This document shows, piece by piece, positions 37,701-44,772 of a stretch of 47,012 nucleotides of DNA. The number at the start of each line of letters is the position of its first letter. Position 1 is the first letter of the stretch. The notes under the pieces are model-generated. The model did not search any database. It saw only the letters and a program-made list of their open reading frames with translations, and was not told the origin of the DNA. Where the stretch lies: NCBI RefSeq assembly GCF_009769385.1, contig NZ_VKAB01000055.1:1-47012 (forward strand). The letters run 5' to 3'. This stretch comes from Saccharothrix deserti (lineage in GTDB: Bacteria > Actinomycetota > Actinomycetes > Mycobacteriales > Pseudonocardiaceae). A program made the position numbers and the translations under genes.

Positions 37701-37924
37701 TGCCTGGCGACGACCGCGTTGAGCGCGCGCTGGAGGAGGACGGTGTCCAGCCGACCGGCCAGGCGCACGGCGCTGACCACGTTGTAGGCGGCGTTGGCGG
37801 ATTCCTCCAGCTGGCAGAGGAACCACAGTTGGCGCTGCGCCGGTGCGGCGGGGAGGACGTAATAGGCGCTGTAGTCGCGCACCGGCCCGCTGCCGACACC
37901 GCCCACGTAGGACGAACTGCTCAC
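34784..37924 (-). CDS. NRPS module C-A*-T with degenerate adenylation domain
   Basis: A 1046-residue protein. The condensation domain (about 18-455) is intact, with VIHHVVCDGWS (157-163). The carrier domain (about 940-1010) is intact, with FFALGGHSLL. Between them, residues ~465-930 are recognisable as an adenylation domain only by its overall run: the nucleotide loop SGSTGxPKG is absent (the region reads DTAVLSHRALAAAV), the YRTGD motif is gone, and the A10 lysine is replaced (LADGTPDRA). It cannot activate an amino acid. GTG 37924 overlaps the thioesterase stop (GTGA). Its carrier must be loaded by another A domain, most simply the free C*-A protein encoded in the same operon. Confidence 0.9.
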   Translation of the reverse strand: MSSSSYVGGVGSGPVRDYSAYYVLPAAPAQRQLWFLCQLEESANAAYNVVSAVRLAGRLDTVLLQRALNAVVARHESLRTGVGLVDGEPHQLVVPETLVSLPVVDFSDSAPAEFEARLRGLAREQAEKPFVLDEPPLLRVVLVRESAERHTLITVIHHVVCDGWSTEVFYADLARGYRSLVEGQSGALPEPPIQYGDYVAWQQESLSGDRLRDLTAHWQRELAGTTPLNLPVDRPRGSVRRRAAGARVEARLGAAEVAELAALAEKWDATPFMLLLAAFKTTLARVTGQSDIAVGTPVAGRHHPDAEELIGFFANTLVLRTRLPVEGDFGDVVAAIRETCLNAFSHQQMPFDRLVEVVGQARVLDRNPLFDVMFSFQNTPGVELELPDLSLSPVALDNVAAKFDLWLTVLPDGDGLLLRLDYDRDLYTVETARLLLDRHRDVLAEVCRDPRVPVAALPVAGAAERAAIGKWGRGPETAFAGTVARLVADRDGALTAVSDGTRTLTHAELRARVEALAERLRAEGVPPGTVVTVSPTPSVDLVVAVLAAFEVGAAVAYGERQHRAGVFVRSAADEPDGWVVTTGPRFDPEESHGRPAPDLAAWWLEAPDSPDTAVLSHRALAAAVAAVADRLALSPADDVVLVGATRPHPVELLLPLARGGRLIFSPDGGATGAVAVATAPVWRQVLIGNWAPPPGVRVVCRGAVLADDLAEALERTGREVLFWRETGGSAAPAGLSPLETARLRRLGPPPAGTTRQVLDGTGAPTALGVVGELFLAGPATAFEQTGESTAPQRGPQGIGTGVLCRYTAVGELEEVGYTDDRVAVGDHVVSPVRVERFLSRVDGVRAAAVVPGESGGETKLVGWLVLDAALAGGSPREREEFAAGVRAKAASALAPHEVPALFGTLDVLPLLADGTPDRAVLSALRGPALLGKVDDTAPRNRTERAVMAIFQQLLPVRGFGVHADFFALGGHSLLAAKVIGRVRDDIGVLVPVRDFFAKPTAAGLAEAVAAVEAAQRNRSSDKASALRGQLAGMTDQEVERLLRQLG

Positions 37925-38685
37925 TTGGCCCCTCCCCGACCGCACAGTTCGGCTTCGATCAGCCGCACGACCTCGGGCTCGTGCTCTCGAACGAAGAAGT
38001 GGCCGCCGTCGAAGTCGGTGACCGCGCAGCGCAGCGAGGTGTGCGCGTCCCACCCCGAGGTGCCGTCGACGCTCATCTGGTCGTCCGCACGTCCGCGCAG
38101 CAGGTGGATCGGCACGGACAGGGGTGGTTCCGGCCGGTAGGAGTACCTCTCGGCGGCACCCAGGTCGGCTCGGATCGTGGGCAGCATCATGTCGATCAGC
38201 TCCGGGTACTGGAACGCCTCGGGTTCCAGGCCGTCGGTGGCCATGAGCCACGCGATCAGCTCCTCGCGGGGCAGGTCGTGCACGCGCTCGAAGTCGACCA
38301 GGTGCGGCGCCTCGCACCCCGCCACGAACAGGGCCGCGGGTTGCGGGAGGCCGCGGCGGCGCAGTTCGCGGGCCGCTTCGAAGGCGACCAGCGCGCCCAT
38401 GCTGTGCCCGTAGAGGGCATAAGGGGTCGCGGTGACCACCGGTTCCAAGCCGCCCGCCAGCGACTCCACGAGTTCGGTGAGGTCGGCGATGGCCGGCTCG
38501 GCGAAGCGCCGTTCCCGCCCCGGTAGCCGCACCGCCGAGATGCGCAGCCGGTCGGTGTGCTGCTGCCAGGTGCCGAATACGGAGCCGCCGCCACCCGCGT
38601 GCGGGAGACACACCAGCTCGTACACCGGATCCGGGACCTCGGCGAAGGACATCAGCCAGTTCGACCTGGCGTTGGCCGCGCGCAC
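37921..38685 (-). CDS. Type II thioesterase
   Basis: A 254-residue alpha/beta hydrolase of the proofreading thioesterase family: VCLPHAGGGGSVF, RLPGRERRFAEP, nucleophile elbow ALYGHSMGALVAFE (Ser about 95), LRGRADDQMS with the Asp, and FDGGHFFV with the His. These enzymes clear wrongly primed carriers on NRPS lines. GTG 38685 is chosen because GGAGG stands five bases upstream; the frame is open a further 34 codons. It is the first gene of the leftward NRPS operon and overlaps the next by four bases. Confidence 0.93.
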   Translation of the reverse strand: MRAANARSNWLMSFAEVPDPVYELVCLPHAGGGGSVFGTWQQHTDRLRISAVRLPGRERRFAEPAIADLTELVESLAGGLEPVVTATPYALYGHSMGALVAFEAARELRRRGLPQPAALFVAGCEAPHLVDFERVHDLPREELIAWLMATDGLEPEAFQYPELIDMMLPTIRADLGAAERYSYRPEPPLSVPIHLLRGRADDQMSVDGTSGWDAHTSLRCAVTDFDGGHFFVREHEPEVVRLIEAELCGRGGAK

Positions 38686-38989
38686 GCGCACCTCCGTCGG
38701 ATGGCGATCGGGTTGGACGGAAAACGTGTTCCGGGCTTCGGTCGGCGCCGTGAGCTCGTCTATCGCAATCGCCGGCGCCGGCCGCAATCAATGCTTACCA
38801 GCAGCTCTGGTGGGCAGGTCAAGGAACTACCGGAAAGGCGAGAGAATCCGAATACGCAGGTGAGACCACGACGAGAGGGAACCGCTTTACATTCGGCCGG
38901 GCAGCCCGGGTGCAAATCGTCATGCGCTATCCGGGCACCGCGCGAAAAGGGCGCAGCCCCGCGCGACGCGAGCAGCGAGGAGTCCGCAG
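38686..38989. promoter_or_regulatory. Shared divergent promoter region of the NRPS operons
   Basis: A 304-bp gap between the two outward-reading halves of the cluster. It should hold both promoters and any SARP binding sites. A GCCGGCGCCGGC palindrome flanked by CGCAATC repeats lies at about 38763-38790. I cannot pick out convincing -10/-35 boxes or phased SARP heptamers by eye. Confidence 0.55.
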
Positions 38990-40939
38990 ATGCCCCTACC
39001 CGGTCCGAGCACGCTGGTGCACGTGTTGCTCGACCACGTGTCGAACCGCGGCGATCAGCAGGCCTACGAGTACCTGCACGACGACGGCCACGTCGAGGCG
39101 ATGACCTACGGTGAGTTGTTCCACCGGGCTTGTGCGGTCGCGCACCGACTGCGCGCCGAGAACACCGCCGGTGGTCCGGCGCTGTTGCTGTACCCGCCGG
39201 GCTTGGACTTCGTCACGGCGGTGTGGGCCTGTTTCCTGGCGGGCGTTCCGGCGGTGCCCGCCTACCCGCCGCTGTTCGGCCCGGCGGACCGGGTCACCCG
39301 GCGGTTCGCGCGCGTCCTGGCCGATTCGCGGGCCACCGCGCTGCTGGCCGACCCGGCCGTGCTCGGTGCGCTGACCGCGTTCCCGGACACGCCACCGCTG
39401 CCGCCGGTGATCACGCTCGACGGGACCGGCGCCACCGACGAGCCGACCCCGCCGGTCCCGGACGACGTCGCGCTCATCCAGTACACGTCCGGCAGCACCA
39501 GCCAACCCAAAGGCGTGGTGCTGGAACACCGGAACCTGATCGCGAACGTGCGGGCGATCAGCGAGGTCTTCGCGTTGGACGAGACCGCCCGGGTCGTGTC
39601 CTGGCTTCCGCCCTACCACGACATGGGGCTCATCGGCTTCATCCTGACCCCGGTCCACGGCGGGTTCCCGGTGCGCCTGATGTCACCGGTGCACTTCCTG
39701 CGCAACCCCTTGGACTGGTTGCGGCAGGTGAGCGAACTGGGTGCCACGCACACCGGCGGCCCCAACTTCGCGTACGACCTGTGCGTGCGCCGTGCCCGGA
39801 CCGCCGATCTGTCCGATGTGGACCTGCGCAGCTGGCGGCTCGCCTTCAACGGCGCCGAACCGATCCGGCCGCGGACACTCGCCGCGTTCGCCGACCGGTT
39901 CGCCGCCAACGGCTTCCGCTCCTCGGCCTTCCTGCCGTGCTACGGCTTGGCGGAGGCAACGCTGATCGTGAGCGGTCGCCACTGGTCGCCCGCGGACGGC
40001 GTCGACGGGCGGGGCCGGGTCGACTGCGGCCCGGTCATCGCGGACCACGACTTGGCTGTCGTGGCGCCGAGCAGCGCCACGCGCGCCGCGGAGGGCGACG
40101 AGGGCGAGATCTGGCTGCGCGGCCCGAGCATCAGCCGCGGCTACTGGAACGACACCGGTCAACCCGACGCCGAACTGTTCGGCGAACTGGACGGCCGGCG
40201 GTACCTGCGCACCGGCGATCTCGGCTACCTCCGGGACGGCCACCTGTTCGTCACCGGCCGGAGCAAGGACGTGGTGATCCAGAACGGCGTCAACCACCAC
40301 GCCCACGACCTGGAGGTCGCGGCGGTGGAGGACGAACCGTCGTTGCGCCCCGGCGCGGCGGCGTTCGCGGTGGACGGCGACCCCCAGGAACTCGTGCTGG
40401 TGGTGGAGACGAGCCGACGCGATGTCGACGCGGAGGCGCTGTCGGCCCGGGTCCGCGACCGCGTCCTCGCCGCCACCGGCGCGCGGGTGGACACCGTCGT
40501 CCTGTGCGCACCGAGGACGATCCCGCGCACCACCAGCGGCAAGATCCAGCGGAACCTGACGCGCACCCGCTACGTGGCCGGTGAACTGGGTGGGCACGCC
40601 GTGGGCCGGGTCGGTCGGGCAACGGAGGCGGCCGGTCGGGCGCCGGAGGCGGTCGAGCGGTTCCTCGCCTCCGTGTTCGCCGCGGTGTGCGAGGTGCCCG
40701 AGTGCCCGCCGACGCAATCGCTCAGCGCGATCGGCGGGGACTCCATCCGCGCCGCGGAGATCGCCGCCGTGACCGAGGAAGCGCTGACCCTGCCGGTCCC
40801 GATCGACGCGGTCCTGAGCGCCCAGTCACCCCGTGCGTTGACCGCGCAACTCCTGGCCGACTGGGCCCGAGCGGGCATCACAGGCGACAAGGTCGTCGAC
40901 CGGATCGGTGCGCTCGCCGCAGACGGACCACCTTCGTGA
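38990..40939 (+). CDS. Fatty acyl-AMP ligase fused to acyl carrier protein (lipoinitiation)
   Basis: A 649-residue protein. Residues 1-~545 are a FAAL: IQYTSGSTSQPKGVV, WLPPYHDMGLIGFILTPV, CYGLAEATL, LRTGDLGY and TTSGKIQRN, with the PPYHDMGLIG motif separating it from amino-acid adenylation domains. Residues ~552-640 are a carrier domain with IGGDSIRAAE (Ser about 585). FAALs make acyl-adenylates and pass them to a carrier rather than to CoA, here in cis. This is the usual start of lipopeptide lines, so the product probably carries a fatty acyl or aryl-alkyl cap. ATG 38990 has GGAG nine bases upstream. It is first in the rightward operon. Confidence 0.94.
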   Translation: MPLPGPSTLVHVLLDHVSNRGDQQAYEYLHDDGHVEAMTYGELFHRACAVAHRLRAENTAGGPALLLYPPGLDFVTAVWACFLAGVPAVPAYPPLFGPADRVTRRFARVLADSRATALLADPAVLGALTAFPDTPPLPPVITLDGTGATDEPTPPVPDDVALIQYTSGSTSQPKGVVLEHRNLIANVRAISEVFALDETARVVSWLPPYHDMGLIGFILTPVHGGFPVRLMSPVHFLRNPLDWLRQVSELGATHTGGPNFAYDLCVRRARTADLSDVDLRSWRLAFNGAEPIRPRTLAAFADRFAANGFRSSAFLPCYGLAEATLIVSGRHWSPADGVDGRGRVDCGPVIADHDLAVVAPSSATRAAEGDEGEIWLRGPSISRGYWNDTGQPDAELFGELDGRRYLRTGDLGYLRDGHLFVTGRSKDVVIQNGVNHHAHDLEVAAVEDEPSLRPGAAAFAVDGDPQELVLVVETSRRDVDAEALSARVRDRVLAATGARVDTVVLCAPRTIPRTTSGKIQRNLTRTRYVAGELGGHAVGRVGRATEAAGRAPEAVERFLASVFAAVCEVPECPPTQSLSAIGGDSIRAAEIAAVTEEALTLPVPIDAVLSAQSPRALTAQLLADWARAGITGDKVVDRIGALAADGPPS

Positions 40940-40966
40940 CCGTGACGAGGAAAGGACACCAGTCCG

Positions 40967-42043
40967 TTGGACACCTTGCTGATCACTCCCGTTGACGTGC
41001 TCGCGGTCATAGAGCACGTCGGTCGCACCGAGCTGATGAGCCGGATCATCACCCGACTCGATCAGGGCCTCGCCCGGTCGCACGCGGAGGGCCAGGAGTT
41101 GTCGCCGCCGCGTGGCGGGTTCGTGCGCCAGGACCCTCTGCCCGGTGTCACCGAGTGGATGCCGCACCAGGACATCGGCCAGTCGATAACCATCAAGACG
41201 GTCTCCTACAGCCCCGCCAACCCCCGCAAGTTCGGCCTGCCGACGATCACCGGCACGGTGGCGCGGTTCGACGACAAGACCGGGACGATGGTGGCGCTGG
41301 CCGACGGCATCGTGCTGACCGCGCTGCGGACCGGCGCCGCGTCGGCCGTCGCCTCCCGCATCCTGGCGCACCCCGAGAGCTCCACCGTGGGGCTGATCGG
41401 CGCCGGCACGCAGGCGGTGACGCAGTTGCACGCGCTGAGCCTCGTGCTGCCGATCCACCGGGCGCTGGTGTGGGACCTCGACCCCGGTCACAGCGCGAGC
41501 TTCGAGCGGCGGACGGACTTCCTCGGCATCGACGTGGTGCAGTCCGACCCGCGGACCATCCTGGCGGAGTCGGATGTGATCACCACCGCCACGACGGTCG
41601 GCGTCGGCGAGGGGCCGGTGCTGCCCGACGGCGAGAGCCGTCCCCACCTGCACGTCAACGCCGTCGGCTCGGACCTGATCGGGAAGACCGAGCTGCCCAA
41701 GCCGCTCCTGGACCGGGCGCTGGTCATCCCGGACCACCCGGCGCAGGCGCTGATGGAGGGCGAGTGCCAACAGTTGTCACCCGGTCGGATCGGACCGGGG
41801 CTGGCCGTGCTCTGCCACGACCCGGGCCGGTTCCAGGACGCGCGCGAGACGCTGACCGTCTTCGACTCCACCGGGTTCGCCCTGGAGGACCACCTGGCGC
41901 TCGACGCGCTGATCGAAGCGGCGGTCGAGATCGGCGCGGGCACCCAGGTCAGCCTGGAGTACCGGCCCGCCGATCCGCTGGACCCCTACTCACAGCACGT
42001 CGGCTCCGCCGCGTCCGTCGAGCGGGTCGTAGAGGGCCACTGA
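40967..42043 (+). CDS. Ornithine/lysine cyclodeaminase family protein
   Basis: A 358-residue NAD-dependent ornithine cyclodeaminase/mu-crystallin-type enzyme: TIKTVSYSPANPRKFGLPTI, GIVLTALRTGAASAVASRI with the catalytic Arg region, Rossmann loop VGLIGAGTQAV and HVNAVGSDLIGKTEL with the catalytic Asp. Family members in biosynthetic clusters turn ornithine into proline or lysine into pipecolate. It starts at TTG 40967, 27 bases after the FAAL gene, with AAAGGA ten bases upstream. The following MbtH-A-T protein probably activates the product, but its binding-pocket code does not match standard proline codes, so this pairing is tentative. Confidence 0.85.
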   Translation: MDTLLITPVDVLAVIEHVGRTELMSRIITRLDQGLARSHAEGQELSPPRGGFVRQDPLPGVTEWMPHQDIGQSITIKTVSYSPANPRKFGLPTITGTVARFDDKTGTMVALADGIVLTALRTGAASAVASRILAHPESSTVGLIGAGTQAVTQLHALSLVLPIHRALVWDLDPGHSASFERRTDFLGIDVVQSDPRTILAESDVITTATTVGVGEGPVLPDGESRPHLHVNAVGSDLIGKTELPKPLLDRALVIPDHPAQALMEGECQQLSPGRIGPGLAVLCHDPGRFQDARETLTVFDSTGFALEDHLALDALIEAAVEIGAGTQVSLEYRPADPLDPYSQHVGSAASVERVVEGH

Positions 42044-42082
42044 ACCGACGCGGAACGCCTGGATCCCTGCGAGGAAGGTGCG

Positions 42083-44092
42083 ATGAATCCGTTCGACCGT
42101 GTCGACAGCGAGTTCTGGGTACTGGTTGACGACGAGGGCAGGCACTCGCTGTGGCCCGGTGGTCTGGTGGTCCCCGACGGGTGGCGCGTCGCGTTCGGTC
42201 CGGGGTCGCGGCAGATGTGCGCGGAGCACGTCGCACGCTACTGGACCGACCTGCGTCCCAACACCCTGAGCCACCGCGGCGGCACCCCGGAGCCACGCGC
42301 CGTGGCCACGCTGTTCGAGGACCAGGTCCGACGCAGCCCGACCGCGACCGCGCTGCTCTTCGAGAGCCGGGAGCTGACCTACGCGGAACTGGACCGCCGG
42401 GCCACGCGGTTCGCCCACCGGTTGATCGCCGCGGCGATCGGCCCGGAGAGCGTGGTGGCCCTCGTGCTGCCCCGCGGGGTCGAGCTGATCGTGGCCGTGC
42501 TCGCGGTGTTCAAGGCGGGCGCCGCCTACCTGCCCATCGACCCCGAGTACCCGGACCCGCGGGTGGAGGAGATGCTCGCGGCGTGTGAACCGCACGCCTT
42601 GGTGACGACCGTCGAACGAGCCGAGCGCCTGGGTTCGTTCGACGGTCAGCGGGTGCTGGTGGACGACCCGGAGCTCGCGCGGGCGCTGGCGTCGGCGCCG
42701 GCCCACCGGATCACCGACGCCGAACGGACCGCACCGGTGTGCTCGGAGAACCCGGCGTACGTGGTGTTCACCTCGGGCTCGACCGGCGTGCCGAAGGCCA
42801 TCTGCATGACGGTCGGCGGCCTGGTCAACCTCCTGGACTGGCACTGCGCCGCGCTGCCCACCCCGGCCGGCACCCGGACCGCGCAGTTCACCGCCATCGG
42901 GTTCGACTTCTCCGTCGAGGAGATCCTGTCCACGTTGCTGCTGGGCAAGACCCTCGTGTTGCCGACGGAGGAACTGCGGCGGGACCTGCACGCCTTCGTG
43001 GACTGGATCGACCGGTGGCAGGTCAACGAGCTGTACGCGCCGACCGCGGTGCTCGACGCGCTGTTTTCCGCCGCCGCCGAGCGCGGCAGCTCCCTGCTGT
43101 CGCTGCGGGACGTCTTCCAGGGCGGGGAAGCACTGCACGTGAACGGTTGGATCCGGGAGTTCGGTCGGCGCAGCGGATTCCGGTTGCACAACGTCTACGG
43201 TCCGGCCGAGGTCAACGTGGTGACGTTCTGGACGGCGCCGGCGGAGGTGGAGGTCTGGCCCGCCATCGCGCCGCTGGGTCCGGTCATCCCCGGCGTGCGG
43301 GCCTACGTGCTGGACGAGCGGCTGGTCCCGGTGCCGCCGGGTGTGGTCGGGGAGCTGTACGTCAGTGGCGCGCAGGTTTCCCGCGGGTACTGGAACCGAC
43401 CCGAGCTGACGGCGCTGCGGTTCGTGGCCGACCCGACCGGTGTGACCGGTGGTCGCATGTACCGCACCGGGGACCTGGTGCGGTGGAACGAGCAGGAACA
43501 GCTGGAGTTCCTCGGCCGGGCCGACGACCAGGTCAAGATCCGCGGCTTCCGGGTGGAGCCCGGCGAGGTCGAGGCGGCGTTGCTGCTGCACCCCGTCGTC
43601 ACCCAGGCCGCCGTGGTCACCCGGACCGGGCGGGACGGGCTGGAACTCGTGGCCTACGTCGTGGGCGACGTGACCGCCGAAGAACTGCGCCACTTCCTGT
43701 CGCAGCGGGTTCCCGCGCACCACGTGCCCGCGCGGTTCGTCACCGTGGAGTCGTTGGCACGCACGATGAACGGCAAGATCGACCACTCCGCCCTGCCCGA
43801 GCCCGGCGACACCCCCACCGGGCGTGCGCCCGCCACGGAGTCCGAACGGACGTTGTGCGACCTGTTCGGTGAGCTGCTCGGCACGCCGGAGTACGGGGCG
43901 GACGACGACTTCTTCGCTCGTGGCGGCAACTCGCTGCTCGCCGCGAAGCTCCTGAACAGGGTGCGTTCCGCGTTCGCGGTGCCGTTGCCGATGCAGACCG
44001 TGTTCGACAACCCGACACCCGAAGCGCTCGCCGCCGCCCTGGACCGCATCGAGCACCACAACCGCCCCGTACGCCAAGGAGGACACAGGTGA
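42083..44092 (+). CDS. NRPS MbtH-A-T fusion protein
   Basis: A 669-residue protein with an N-terminal MbtH domain (residues 1-~62: NPFDRVDSEFWVLVDDEGRH, SLWP, PDGWRV and YWTDLRP), a complete adenylation domain (~72-575: VVFTSGSTGVPKA, FDFSVEEILSTL, NVYGPAEVN, YRTGDL, MNGKID) and a carrier (~590-655, RGGNSLL, Ser about 617). The code by position is D-F-E-L-F-G-V-V-V-K, which I cannot assign. The YGPTE motif has Ala for Thr. There is no condensation domain, so this is a loading or trans-acting module. Its TGA overlaps the GTG of the next gene. MbtH-A fusions are known but uncommon. Confidence 0.92.
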   Translation: MNPFDRVDSEFWVLVDDEGRHSLWPGGLVVPDGWRVAFGPGSRQMCAEHVARYWTDLRPNTLSHRGGTPEPRAVATLFEDQVRRSPTATALLFESRELTYAELDRRATRFAHRLIAAAIGPESVVALVLPRGVELIVAVLAVFKAGAAYLPIDPEYPDPRVEEMLAACEPHALVTTVERAERLGSFDGQRVLVDDPELARALASAPAHRITDAERTAPVCSENPAYVVFTSGSTGVPKAICMTVGGLVNLLDWHCAALPTPAGTRTAQFTAIGFDFSVEEILSTLLLGKTLVLPTEELRRDLHAFVDWIDRWQVNELYAPTAVLDALFSAAAERGSSLLSLRDVFQGGEALHVNGWIREFGRRSGFRLHNVYGPAEVNVVTFWTAPAEVEVWPAIAPLGPVIPGVRAYVLDERLVPVPPGVVGELYVSGAQVSRGYWNRPELTALRFVADPTGVTGGRMYRTGDLVRWNEQEQLEFLGRADDQVKIRGFRVEPGEVEAALLLHPVVTQAAVVTRTGRDGLELVAYVVGDVTAEELRHFLSQRVPAHHVPARFVTVESLARTMNGKIDHSALPEPGDTPTGRAPATESERTLCDLFGELLGTPEYGADDDFFARGGNSLLAAKLLNRVRSAFAVPLPMQTVFDNPTPEALAAALDRIEHHNRPVRQGGHR

Positions 44093-44739
44093 CGAACATG
44101 CTGCTGCGCTTCGCGTACGAGGTGCAGCACCGGCTGCCGTTCAACATCTCGCCGTCGACCGTTCCGGACGACCGCCTGGTCGAACTCGTCGAGGGGCCGG
44201 AAGCCCTGCCGCCGGGCAAGGCGCTGGACCTCGGGTGCGGGCCCGGCCGCAACTCCGTCTACCTGGCCGAGCACGGCTGGGACGTGACCGGTGTGGAGCT
44301 GGTCGGGCACGCCGTGCGGAGGGCCCGCCGACGTGCCGCCAAGGCCGGTGTGCGTCTCCGTGTGGTCCACGGTGACGTGACGCGGCTGGCCGCGATCGGT
44401 GTGGGCGGTGGCTACTCGCTGGTCGTGGACGCGGGGTGCTATCACGCACTTCCGGTGGAGCTGCGTCCCGGCTACGTCCGCGAGGTGACCGCCGCGGCGG
44501 CACCCGACGCGCTGATGGTGCTCGTGGCGTTCGAGCAGCAGAACACCAAGGGCTGGGACGTCAGCCAGGACGAGGTGGTGTCCGGGTTCACCGCGTGGAA
44601 GGTGACCGCCTGCGCACCGGTTCCCGTGGCGGAGATCGTGCGCTACGTGGACGGTCCGGCTTTCGCCAAGCGCCCCCTGGTGAACGGGACCTACCGCGCG
44701 CGCCGCTACGAGCTGCGCAGGTTGCCGAACACCGACTGA
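44089..44739 (+). CDS. Class I SAM-dependent methyltransferase
   Basis: A 216-residue methyltransferase with motif I KALDLGCGPGRNSVYLAEHG, the acidic ribose-binding position in VTGVELVGHAV, and the motif IV region SLVVDAGCYHALP. It resembles the TehB/UbiG-like small-molecule group. Its GTG overlaps the stop of the MbtH-A-T gene by four bases (44089-44092), and the next NRPS gene follows 33 bases later, so it belongs to the assembly operon and probably methylates a building block or the finished peptide. The target atom (N, O or C) cannot be told. Confidence 0.88.
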   Translation: MTNMLLRFAYEVQHRLPFNISPSTVPDDRLVELVEGPEALPPGKALDLGCGPGRNSVYLAEHGWDVTGVELVGHAVRRARRRAAKAGVRLRVVHGDVTRLAAIGVGGGYSLVVDAGCYHALPVELRPGYVREVTAAAAPDALMVLVAFEQQNTKGWDVSQDEVVSGFTAWKVTACAPVPVAEIVRYVDGPAFAKRPLVNGTYRARRYELRRLPNTD

Positions 44740-44772
44740 CACCCGCCAACCGAGTGATCGAGGAGCTTTCCA

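Noticed and set aside
38686..38787. Longer N-terminus for the thioesterase, starting at 38787.
   Set aside because: GGAGG directly precedes GTG 38685, and the extra 34 residues do not resemble the family.
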